Positions 11,033 to 18,945 of a stretch of 64,000 nucleotides of DNA are shown piece after piece. A program made the position numbers and the translations under genes. The notes under the pieces were generated by a model. The model had not been told where the DNA came from, did not search any database, and saw only the letters and a list, made by a program, of their open reading frames with translations. The DNA comes from Polyangiaceae bacterium. Its GTDB lineage: Bacteria; Myxococcota_A; Polyangia; Polyangiales; Polyangiaceae. The DNA is taken from NCBI GenBank assembly GCA_025936045.1, contig JAICUB010000025.1, positions 34,088 through 98,087 on the forward strand. Direction: 5' to 3'. Numbering within the stretch: position 1 is the first letter of the stretch; every line of letters begins with the position of its first letter.

Positions 11033-12085
11033 ATGCCGCCCGCGCTCACCCCGGATTCGCCCCCTTCGCTGGAAGCTCGAGTCGCCGCGGCGCGCGACGC
11101 TTGTGAACGACTGCGCGCTGCGATCGGAGCCGTCATCGTCGGCCAGAACGAAGTCGTCGACGAAGTGCTCTGGGGGCTCGTCGCCGGCGGCCACGTGCTC
11201 TTGGAAGGCAACCCGGGCCTCGGCAAGACGCTGCTCGTGCGCACGCTCGCGTCGTGCCTCGATCTCGGCTTTTCACGCATCCAATTCACGCCCGATCTCA
11301 TGCCGAGCGACGTGACGGGCACGAACATGCTCGCGCTCGGGCCGGGCGGCACGAGCACGGGCCGCTTCGAGCTCCACCGGGGACCCATCTTCGGCCAAGT
11401 CGTGCTCGCCGACGAGATCAACCGCGCGACGCCGAAGACGCAAAGCGCGCTGCTCGAAGCCATGCAAGAGCACGCCGTGACCATCGGCGGCGTGCGGCAC
11501 GCGCTCGACGAGCCCTTCTTCGTGCTCGCGACCGAAAACCCGATCGAGATGGAAGGCACCTATCCGCTGCCGGAGGCGCAGCTCGATCGCTTCCTGCTCA
11601 AGGTGCTCGTCCCGTCGCCGGGCGAGGACGATCTCACCCAAATCCTCGCGCGCACGACCGGGCAGCCGGCGCTCGCTCCGCCGCGTGTGCTCGCGCGGGC
11701 GGACGTGATCGAGCTGCGCGCCCTCTGCCGCGAAGTCGCCGTCGCGGAGCCGGTGCTGCGTTACGCCGCGCGGCTCGTGGGCGCGAGCGCGCCAGAGTCC
11801 CCGCTCGCCTCCCCGCTGGTCCGGCGCGCGCTCCGGCTCGGGGCGGGCGTGCGCGGCGCGCAGGCGCTCGTGCTCGGAGGCAAGGCCGTCGCGCTCCTCG
11901 CGGGCAGAACGCACGTTTCGTTCGCCGATCTCGCCCGTACGGCGAGACCCGTACTGCGGCATCGGTTACTCCGCAGCTTCGAAGGCGAAGCCGACGGCAT
12001 CACGCCCGACCGCGTGATCGACGAGCTCATCGCGAGCGTGCCGGCGCGGCCCGACGCGGTGGAGCGCGTGGTACAAGGCAACTGA
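11033..12085 (+). CDS. MoxR-family AAA+ ATPase
   Basis: A 350-residue MoxR ATPase, the chaperone-like ATPase that works with VWA proteins to insert metals or mature complexes. Walker A is GNPGLGKT (about 59-66), Walker B is VVLADEINR (DE at 127-128), and sensor 1 is the family's ATENPIEMEGTYPLPEAQLDRF. Length is normal. It is the first gene of a long run: the next gene starts 11 nt downstream. A short Pro-rich N-terminal stretch precedes the domain. The product is cytosolic and presumably acts on the VWA proteins at 18946 and 20892. Confidence 0.93.
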   Translation: MPPALTPDSPPSLEARVAAARDACERLRAAIGAVIVGQNEVVDEVLWGLVAGGHVLLEGNPGLGKTLLVRTLASCLDLGFSRIQFTPDLMPSDVTGTNMLALGPGGTSTGRFELHRGPIFGQVVLADEINRATPKTQSALLEAMQEHAVTIGGVRHALDEPFFVLATENPIEMEGTYPLPEAQLDRFLLKVLVPSPGEDDLTQILARTTGQPALAPPRVLARADVIELRALCREVAVAEPVLRYAARLVGASAPESPLASPLVRRALRLGAGVRGAQALVLGGKAVALLAGRTHVSFADLARTARPVLRHRLLRSFEGEADGITPDRVIDELIASVPARPDAVERVVQGN

Positions 12086-12096
12086 TCTCTTTGCCC

Positions 12097-14175
12097 ATGG
12101 GACGCGCGATCCGCATCGTGACAGAGCGTCTTTTACGCGCCGGCAGCGCTCTTCTCGCGACGCTCTTCGCAACGAGCCTCGCCTGGGGCGCTCCGCCCGC
12201 CGCACCCGCGCTCACGCTCACGACCTCACCCGCGCTCGGCCCGAACACGCCGCTCCCCGAAGGCTGGTCGACGTACGCCGTGTGGCTCGCGAACGCGGGC
12301 GCCGCGGAGCAGAGCGGAACGCTCGAGCTCGAGGTCAAAACGCCGTTTTCGCACGAACAGGCGCACGTCGTGACCGCACCGTTCACGCTCGCGGCAGGCG
12401 CGCGTGCGACGTTCGAGCTGCCGACGCACGGCTACTCGAATGCGCCGGTCGACGTGACGCTCAACGCCAAGGCGGCGGACGGTAGCGTGCTCGCGACGGC
12501 CGCCGTCACCGAGCCGAAGCCGAACGATCCCCTGCTCGTCGATCTCTCGACGCCGAGCCGCATCGGCGCCGCGGTGCGCTCGCTCGGGCTCCTGCTCGAA
12601 AAGCCCGCGGGCGGCGGCGTCGTGGTCGGCTCGGCGCTGGTCTCGACGCCGCCGGTCGATCCGGTCTCGGGCGATCTCGCGCTCCCACGTTGGGCCGCGG
12701 GTTACGCTCCCGCGTCGCTCGTCGTCACGAGCGGCAGGCGGCTCGCGTCGCTCGGCCGCGAGCAGCTCAGAGCGCTCACCGATTGGGTGCTGAGCGGCGG
12801 CGCCCTCGCCGTAGCGCTCGAACGCGCTGAAGACGCGCGCTTCGAGCCGCTCGTGGCCCTCGCGGGAGGCCCCATCGAGCGAACCGAGGCCCCGAACGAG
12901 CTGCTCGCGCCCGCGCTCTTCTACCAGCCTGGGGAGCTCTCGCCCGGGACGGCGATGGGCCCGGGTTCGGGCAGTCGCTCCATCGTCGCGCTTCGCCTCG
13001 GCCCGCGCTCCGACACGGCCGGACTGTTGGAAGGCTTCAAGGGCGGCAATCTGCGCCCGAGTCCCTGGGGTGCGGTCGCGAGCTACGGGCTCGGCGAGCT
13101 CCATCTCTTGGCGTTCGATCTCGGGGAACCGTACGCGTCCGATCGCTGGGTCGCGCTCAAGCTCTCGGATCTCTTGCGCCACGCGAAAGAACGTGAGGTC
13201 GCGGTGGCGTTACCGCTCGGTCGCACGCCGTTCGACGGCATGGCCGCCAACGCCATTCGTGCCGAGCTCGATCCGAACCGCTCCATGCGCTGGACGATCG
13301 TGGTCTCGGCGTTGATTCTGCTGGTCTACGCGGCGCTGGCGGGACCGGTCAGCTTCTGGCTCGCGGCCCGGCGCGGCAAGCCGCTGCGTGCGCTCTGGCA
13401 CCTGCCGCTCTGGGCGGGCTCGACGCTCGCGCTGATCGTCGTCATCGGCTTGCTCGGCAAGGGCATCCGCGGGCGCGCACGTCATCTGACTTTCATGGAG
13501 GTGGGCGCGGGCATGGAACGTGCCGTCGCCACGCGCTACCGCAGCTTTTACACGTCCGCTTCCCGCCTCATCACGGTAGAACCCACGGCGCGCTCGAGCC
13601 TCATCGACGAAGTGGTCGGAGACGAGTTCGCCGATCGTTCGCTCGTCGTGGATCGCGACGGCGCCCATATCGAGCGACTGCGCACGAAACCCTGGGCGAC
13701 CACGCTCGTCCGCGACGACGGCTTCGCGAGTCTCGCGGGCGGCATCAGCATCGTTCGCGACGAAAGCGGCGACGTGACGGTGCACAACCGCGCGGCGCGT
13801 GACCTCGTGGCCGCGGTGCTGCGCGTCCCAGGCCGCGGTTTTTACGCCTTCGGGCGCATCGGCGACGGGAAATCCGTGCACGGTCGCGACGGCGAAGCGC
13901 TTTCCACGTCCATCGGCGTGCCTCCCGTCTATTCGCGCCTGCATCCGCTCGCGGCGACGCTCCTCGCCCCCACCGTCGACAAATACGCCGAGGGACTCGG
14001 CGCGGCGCTCGCCGCTCTCGAGGCCCAGGCCTCGGAGGCCGACTTCTGGCCGGAGGACGTGCCGGTCCTCATCGCGCAGCTCGACGGCGGCGAGGGCAAG
14101 CTCAGGGATTCGGGCTACGAGCTCGATCGCGACCGCGTGATCGTGCGCGTCGTGGGCTTCGGAGGCGTGCCGTGA
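12097..14175 (+). CDS. Large membrane protein of the MoxR/DUF58 locus
   Basis: A 692-residue membrane protein not assigned to a named family. It has a signal-like hydrophobic segment at about residues 15-35, then a 330-residue extracytoplasmic part with a beta-sandwich followed by an alternating alpha/beta region. This contains LTDWVLSGGALAVAL, a GATase-like or DUF4350-like look without catalytic Cys. Two membrane helices sit near 399-420 and 436-455, then a second soluble domain of about 240 residues. The ATG at 12097 is chosen for the signal sequence. Its stop overlaps the ABC ATPase start by 4 nt. In related loci such a protein accompanies an ABC exporter and VWA proteins. Confidence 0.75.
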   Translation: MGRAIRIVTERLLRAGSALLATLFATSLAWGAPPAAPALTLTTSPALGPNTPLPEGWSTYAVWLANAGAAEQSGTLELEVKTPFSHEQAHVVTAPFTLAAGARATFELPTHGYSNAPVDVTLNAKAADGSVLATAAVTEPKPNDPLLVDLSTPSRIGAAVRSLGLLLEKPAGGGVVVGSALVSTPPVDPVSGDLALPRWAAGYAPASLVVTSGRRLASLGREQLRALTDWVLSGGALAVALERAEDARFEPLVALAGGPIERTEAPNELLAPALFYQPGELSPGTAMGPGSGSRSIVALRLGPRSDTAGLLEGFKGGNLRPSPWGAVASYGLGELHLLAFDLGEPYASDRWVALKLSDLLRHAKEREVAVALPLGRTPFDGMAANAIRAELDPNRSMRWTIVVSALILLVYAALAGPVSFWLAARRGKPLRALWHLPLWAGSTLALIVVIGLLGKGIRGRARHLTFMEVGAGMERAVATRYRSFYTSASRLITVEPTARSSLIDEVVGDEFADRSLVVDRDGAHIERLRTKPWATTLVRDDGFASLAGGISIVRDESGDVTVHNRAARDLVAAVLRVPGRGFYAFGRIGDGKSVHGRDGEALSTSIGVPPVYSRLHPLAATLLAPTVDKYAEGLGAALAALEAQASEADFWPEDVPVLIAQLDGGEGKLRDSGYELDRDRVIVRVVGFGGVP

Positions 14176-15332
14176 GCGCGCTCGACGTGACGGCGGATTC
14201 GGGCGCGCCCGCCTCCGGCGGCGCGCCCGTGTCGGCGCCGCCGCCCGCCATTTCCGTGCGGCACCTCTGGCATCGCTACGGCTCCCTCGACGTGCTGCGG
14301 GACGTGAGCTTCGACGTCGCCCACGGCGAGATTTTCGGCTTCATCGGCCCGAACGGCGCCGGTAAGACGACGACCATCCGCGCGATGGCGACGCTGCTCG
14401 AGCCGACGGCCGGGAGCGTCCACATCGACGGTTACGACGCGGCGCTCGACCCGGACGAGGTGCGTAAAATCATCGGGTACATGCCGGATCATGCCGGCGT
14501 CTACGAGCGGATCACCGTGCGCGAGTTCCTCGAGTTCTTCGCCGACGCGTATCGTATCCCCGAGCTCGGCGTGGTGGACGCCGTGATCGAGCTCACCGAG
14601 CTCGCGAAGCTCTCCGATCGGCTCGTGGCGACGCTGAGCAAGGGGATGAAGCAGCGCCTGCAAATCGCGCGCACCCTGCTCCACGATCCCAAGGTTCTCG
14701 TCCTCGACGAGCCTGCGAGCGACCTCGATCCCCGCGCCCGCATCGAAGTGCGCGACCTCCTGCTCGAGCTCCGCGAGCTCGGGAAAACGATTTTTCTCTC
14801 GAGCCACATCCTCACCGAGCTCAGCGACGTGTGCACCTCGGTCGGCATCTTGGAGCGCGGACAGCTCGTCGTGGCTGGCCCTATCGGAGAGATCGCGGAG
14901 CGGCTGGCGGCCGAACGGGGCCGGCGTGAACCGGCGGCGCCCGTGCCGCCCGACCTCGCAGCGCCGCTGATGCCGCCACTGCCCGCGGCCGCCGAGGGGG
15001 GCGCTCCGAACTTCGCTCCCGAGGCGCCGCCGGCAGCGGTCGTGACGCCCGGGGGCGCGCCCATCCCGCAGGCCACGCGCAAGCGGCTGAAGCTCCGGGT
15101 ACTCGGGGACTCGCAAGCCATCGTGCCGATGCTGGAGGGCGGCAGCGGCGTCCTCGGCGTCGAGCCCGGGCCCGGTGGATCGCTCTCGCTCTATTACGTC
15201 GGAGGCGACCAGTACGTCGCGGAGGTCGTGCGCTACCTCGTGACGAGCGGTGTCGGCCTCGTCAGCGTCGAGCCCGAACGTAACGAGCTCGAGCGCATCT
15301 TTCTCGAAGTCACGCGTGGAGATCTGACGTGA
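14172..15332 (+). CDS. ABC transporter ATP-binding protein (ABC-2 / Gld type)
   Basis: ATPase subunit of an exporter; 386 residues. Walker A is GPNGAGKT at about 59-66, the signature is LSKGMKQRLQIAR at about 155 (LSKGM in place of LSGGQ, as usual for ABC-2 systems), Walker B is VLVLDEP at about 176, and the switch histidine is in LSSHILTEL. After residue 240 there is a Pro/Ala-rich linker of about 60 residues, then a small C-terminal domain of about 85 residues. That extension is unlike a plain ABC-2 ATPase and could regulate the transporter. GTG start overlaps the upstream stop by 4 nt, and the end overlaps the permease gene by 4 nt. Confidence 0.9.
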   Translation: MSALDVTADSGAPASGGAPVSAPPPAISVRHLWHRYGSLDVLRDVSFDVAHGEIFGFIGPNGAGKTTTIRAMATLLEPTAGSVHIDGYDAALDPDEVRKIIGYMPDHAGVYERITVREFLEFFADAYRIPELGVVDAVIELTELAKLSDRLVATLSKGMKQRLQIARTLLHDPKVLVLDEPASDLDPRARIEVRDLLLELRELGKTIFLSSHILTELSDVCTSVGILERGQLVVAGPIGEIAERLAAERGRREPAAPVPPDLAAPLMPPLPAAAEGGAPNFAPEAPPAAVVTPGGAPIPQATRKRLKLRVLGDSQAIVPMLEGGSGVLGVEPGPGGSLSLYYVGGDQYVAEVVRYLVTSGVGLVSVEPERNELERIFLEVTRGDLT

Positions 15333-16957
15333 GCGCGCAGACGGGCATCGCCTCGATACCGCCTCCGCCCCCGAGCGTCCGCGGCTTCTCGCGGGCGAAG
15401 GTCGGGTTCGCGCGGCTCCTCGCCGACCCGAACCCAGTCTGGATGCGCGAGCTCAAAGCCGCGGCGCGCTTGCAGCGGACACCCGTCGTGCTCGCCGTGA
15501 CGACCGGCATGATGACGCTCCTCGTGTGCTCCGTAGGCGGTATCGCCGCGATCGACGCGGAGCCGGCCAAGGTCGGCGTCTGGCTCTATCACACGTTTTT
15601 TTCATTGGCGTTCGCGCTCGTGGCCTGGATGGGCCCGGCGATGGCTGCCACCGGAATCGCGGCCGAGCGGAGCGGCGGGACGTGGGAGGCGCTCGAGCTC
15701 ACCGGGCTCGGTGCACCCGCCATCGCGCGAGGAAAGTTCCTCGGCGCGCTCACGTACGTGACGCTCTACCTCGTCATGCTCGCGCCCGTCGGCGCGTTGC
15801 CGTTCCTTTTCGGCGGGGTGACGGCGCTCGAGGTCGTGCTCGCGTTCGTCGTGCTCGGCGGCGTGGCCATCCTGAGCGTGACGTTCGGCCTCGCCGTAAG
15901 CTCGAAGTTCTCGAGCCCCGCGCTAGCAATCCTCGTCACGCTCCTTTGTTCGATCCCCACCTCCATCGCGGCCTACGTCGGCTTGGGCGTCGGGCTCTCG
16001 TTCGTGGCGAACGGGCTCTGGCACGGCGTGGCCGCCGGCCCCCCGGTCTGGCTGCCCACGGCGTACTCCCGCGCCGAATTCGGCGTCGAGTACCTGACCC
16101 TGCTCGTGCTCGTGCCGCTCGCGCTCGTCGCCCTGCCCGCCTGGCTCTTTCACGAGATCACGGTCGCGAACATGGCCGCGCCGAGCGACGATCGTTCGAC
16201 GCGCCTTCGGATCTGGACGTTGGTCGCGGCGCCCTTCATGACCGCCACCTGCGTCACCTGCGGAGTCGCCCAAAAAGACGCCGGTTGGTTCATCGCCGGG
16301 GTCGTCGCGCTCATGGCGACCTACCTGTTCCTCGGGTTCCTCTTCGCGGGCGAGCCGCTCGCCCCCTCGCGCCGCGTCGAAGCGCGCTGGACGCGCGAAC
16401 GGGCAGGCGCCGGCCGCCGCTTTCTCGGGCCGGGCGTGATGCGCGCTTGCACGCTCTTGCTGCTGCTGATCGTCGGCTCGTTCGCGGCGCTGCTCGGAGC
16501 GGCTGCCCTCACCCTGCGCGTCGCGAGCGAGCGTGACGGCGTGCTCGCTCTCGGCGGCTACGCGGCGGCGTTTCTGGTGTTTCTCGCCGGCTTTGCCGCC
16601 TGGACGCGGGCGCGCTCACGGTCGAGCGGCGTGCCGAAGGTGCTGCTGCTCGGCGCGCTCTTCCTCGCGGTCGTCGGACCCTGGATTGCCATGGCCATCG
16701 CCGGTATCTTCGAGTCGACCGAGCGGGCGCTGCTGATCGCCGCGCCCTCGCCGCTCTACGCCTTCCACTTACGCAAGGTGATAGCGAGCGGCGGTCCGGA
16801 CGCCGACGTGGCGGCGCTCGCCGGCTCGATCGCGGCGGCAGCGTGGCTCGTGATCGGGTTCGGACTCTTCGCGCTCGCGAGCGCTCGCATCGAGCAGCGG
16901 CTGGCCGCCGAGCGCGCCGTCCGCGCCAACCTCGAAGGCTCGTCCGGCCAGGGATGA
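15329..16957 (+). CDS. ABC-2 type permease
   Basis: A 542-residue polytopic membrane protein with about twelve hydrophobic segments. The first half has the ABC-2 pattern, with an N-terminal amphipathic stretch (NPVWMRELKAAARLQ), then TMs and the motif AAERSGGTWEALELTGL before a TM-rich block. The substrate is unknown. It overlaps its ATPase by 4 nt upstream and the DUF58 gene by 4 nt downstream, so the exporter is translated as part of the MoxR/VWA locus rather than being an unrelated neighbour. Confidence 0.87.
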   Translation: MSAQTGIASIPPPPPSVRGFSRAKVGFARLLADPNPVWMRELKAAARLQRTPVVLAVTTGMMTLLVCSVGGIAAIDAEPAKVGVWLYHTFFSLAFALVAWMGPAMAATGIAAERSGGTWEALELTGLGAPAIARGKFLGALTYVTLYLVMLAPVGALPFLFGGVTALEVVLAFVVLGGVAILSVTFGLAVSSKFSSPALAILVTLLCSIPTSIAAYVGLGVGLSFVANGLWHGVAAGPPVWLPTAYSRAEFGVEYLTLLVLVPLALVALPAWLFHEITVANMAAPSDDRSTRLRIWTLVAAPFMTATCVTCGVAQKDAGWFIAGVVALMATYLFLGFLFAGEPLAPSRRVEARWTRERAGAGRRFLGPGVMRACTLLLLLIVGSFAALLGAAALTLRVASERDGVLALGGYAAAFLVFLAGFAAWTRARSRSSGVPKVLLLGALFLAVVGPWIAMAIAGIFESTERALLIAAPSPLYAFHLRKVIASGGPDADVAALAGSIAAAAWLVIGFGLFALASARIEQRLAAERAVRANLEGSSGQG

Positions 16958-17844
16958 CGGACGGCTTGCTCGCGCCCGAGTTCCTGCGCGAGCTCGAAAT
17001 CCTCAAGCGCCTCCTGGAGATACGCGCGCGGTCCGGAGGCGCCGGCGAGCGCGTGTCGCGCCGGCGCGGCTCGAGCGCCGAGTTCCACGAGCACCGCCCC
17101 TACGAGCCGGGGGACGACTTGCGGCGGGTGGACTGGCTCGCCTTCGCTCGTAGCGGTCAGCCCGTAACGAAACTTTTTCGCGCCGAGGAGGACGCGATGG
17201 TCCGCATCGTCCTCGACGCCTCCGCCTCGCTCGACTTCGGGACGCCGAGCAAGCTCGAGGCAGCACGGCGGGTCGCTGCCGCGATCGGGTACCTCGCGCT
17301 CGCGAGCGGGCAGCGCGCCGAGCTCTGGGTTGCTCATCCGGTGGGCGAGGGACGGCTGCCCCTCGAGCGGACTCCGCCACGGCGTGGTCGGGGGGGGGTG
17401 ACCGGCCTCCTGCGGGACCTGTCGCGCGTGAAGGCGAGCGGGACGACGGACCTCTCGGCACCCATCCGGGCCATCGTCGAGCACGCGCCACGGCCCGGGC
17501 TCGTCGTGGTCGTGAGCGATTTTTTCGATCCGGGTCCGGTCACGAGAGCGCTCGGCCTGGCGCGCGCGTCGGGACACGACCTCACGCTGGTCCAGATCCT
17601 CGACGTGACGGAGCTCGAGCCCGAGCTCGAAGGCGACCTTTCGCTCGTCGACGCGGAGAGCGATCAGCGCGTCGAAGTGACCGCCGACGCCGCCGCGATC
17701 GAAGCGTATTTGTTGCGAATTACTGGGCTAATCGAGGAGATCCGCGCCTTCGCGCGGCGTCACGGGGCGACGTACGTGAGGGCCACGAGCGACGAGCCCT
17801 TGCTCGCTCTCGTGCGGCGTCTGGTCGCGCGCTCGATCGACTGA
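16954..17844 (+). CDS. DUF58 domain protein
   Basis: A 296-residue cytosolic DUF58 protein, standard partner of MoxR ATPases. The hallmark motif is RPYEPGDDLRRVDWLAFAR near residues 48-66, followed by a degenerate VWA-like fold (VRIVLDASASLDF, VVVVSDFFDP). The ATG at 16954 lies in the ATGA overlap with the permease stop; an open frame continues upstream inside the permease gene and is not used. It ends 117 nt before the stop of the opposite-strand basic peptide gene, which breaks the plus-strand run at this point. Confidence 0.92.
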   Translation: MTDGLLAPEFLRELEILKRLLEIRARSGGAGERVSRRRGSSAEFHEHRPYEPGDDLRRVDWLAFARSGQPVTKLFRAEEDAMVRIVLDASASLDFGTPSKLEAARRVAAAIGYLALASGQRAELWVAHPVGEGRLPLERTPPRRGRGGVTGLLRDLSRVKASGTTDLSAPIRAIVEHAPRPGLVVVVSDFFDPGPVTRALGLARASGHDLTLVQILDVTELEPELEGDLSLVDAESDQRVEVTADAAAIEAYLLRITGLIEEIRAFARRHGATYVRATSDEPLLALVRRLVARSID

Positions 17845-17961
17845 TTGACGAACCCCTCTACTCACCACCCTCTTCGAACCCCTCTGCCCTCCCCCGCCCG
17901 GCGGGTGGAGCGGCGCGAGCGCGTCACCTCGGCGACTGCGCTCGCGCCTTCTCCGACAATC

Positions 17962-18090
17962 TCACTTCTTCTTCTTGCGACGCTTCTTCGCCTTCTTCGG
18001 CATCGCGGCCGGGGCGGCCTTCGCCGCCTTCGCGGCCTTCTTGGCACGTCGCTTCTTCGGCGCGGGGCCGGTCTTCTTCTTCGCAGCCAT
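17962..18090 (-). CDS. 42-residue Lys/Arg-rich basic peptide
   Basis: A small open frame on the minus strand with an ATG at 18090 and a TGA at 17962-17964. The product has 17 Lys and 4 Arg in 42 residues, the rest being almost only Ala and Pro (blocks such as APKKRRAKKAAKAAKAA and PKKAKKRRKKKK). This is the composition of bacterial histone-H1-like tails. A Shine-Dalgarno-like AGAGG at 18097-18101, 6 nt before the ATG, supports translation; another ATG at 18096 sits too close to it. No acidic residues are present. It interrupts the MoxR/DUF58/VWA run on the opposite strand. Likely nucleic-acid or polyanion binding, by composition only. Confidence 0.6.
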   Translation of the reverse strand: MAAKKKTGPAPKKRRAKKAAKAAKAAPAAMPKKAKKRRKKKK

Positions 18091-18096
18091 ATCCAT

Positions 18097-18101
18097 CCTC
18101 T
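18097..18101 (-). promoter_or_regulatory. Ribosome binding site of the basic peptide
   Basis: AGAGG read on the minus strand, 6 nt before the ATG at 18090. It is the evidence that decides between this ATG and the one at 18096. Confidence 0.45.
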
Positions 18102-18257
18102 GGTGTTTGGTTGAGCGAGCGCTCACGAGGGGCACTCACGAGTGCGCATGATTCCTTGCTTCGTTGTCTTCGTCAAGCATCACGCGCGCATTCATGCGTG
18201 CGCGTCACCTTCAATCTTCGATCGCGGACGGTCCCGACTTTTGGGTACGCTCGCACC

Positions 18258-18935
18258 GTGAGCCGCTCGGACGAGATCGAAAGGGAGACCCTGCGAATCA
18301 ATCGCCGGTACATGATCGAGGTGGTCGAACGCTTTCTGCTCTGTCCGTGGGCGGCCCGCTCGCGCCTCGACGGTCAGGTCGCCGAATGCGTTTTTCAGCA
18401 GGAATCATCGGAAGATTTCGCGCCGTCGCTCGCGCGCATCAGCGAGCTCGCCGCGCTCCCCGCGATCGAGATCGCGCTCTTCATCTACCCCTGCCTCGGT
18501 CTCTCTCGCCTCGACTTCGAGCACTTCGCTCGACGCCTCCGCGCGTTCGACCACGACCGTCATGCGATCGGCGGGGTGCCCTTCGCGCTCGCCGTGTTTC
18601 ACCCGGATGCGACCCCCCAGCTCGAAGACGCGGAGCGCCTGATCCCGTTCTTGAGGCGCAGCCCCTACCCCACCCTACAGCTCGTCCGGACCGCGGCGCT
18701 CGAACGCGTGCGCGGGGACGAGGTCGAAGGCACGGCGTTCCTGGATCTCGAGGCCCACGGCGCGGCGGCCTGGGCGAATGCGCCCGCCCCCCTCTCGCTG
18801 CGCGAGCGAATTGCGCAACGAAACCTCGCTGCGGTGCTCGAAGAGGGGGTCGAAAATGTCGAGGCCGTCATCACGGCCATCCACGCCGACCGCGACGCGA
18901 CGGACGCTCGCCTCGCTCGGCCAAAACGGGCGTAA
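18258..18935 (+). CDS. DUF1415-like protein
   Basis: A 225-residue cytosolic protein that matches the DUF1415 pattern in outline: an opening helix followed by VVERFLLCPWAA (family norm LxxCPFA), IALFIYPCLGLSRLDFEHF, FALAVFHPDA and the end motif RRSPYPTLQLVR. DUF1415 proteins have no established biochemistry. The GTG at 18258 is chosen because the protein-like sequence starts there; the frame is open upstream through an intergenic hairpin. It ends 10 nt before the BatA-like gene. Its presence inside a MoxR/VWA locus is unusual. Confidence 0.78.
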   Translation: MSRSDEIERETLRINRRYMIEVVERFLLCPWAARSRLDGQVAECVFQQESSEDFAPSLARISELAALPAIEIALFIYPCLGLSRLDFEHFARRLRAFDHDRHAIGGVPFALAVFHPDATPQLEDAERLIPFLRRSPYPTLQLVRTAALERVRGDEVEGTAFLDLEAHGAAAWANAPAPLSLRERIAQRNLAAVLEEGVENVEAVITAIHADRDATDARLARPKRA

Positions 18936-18945
18936 GCTCGAGCCC

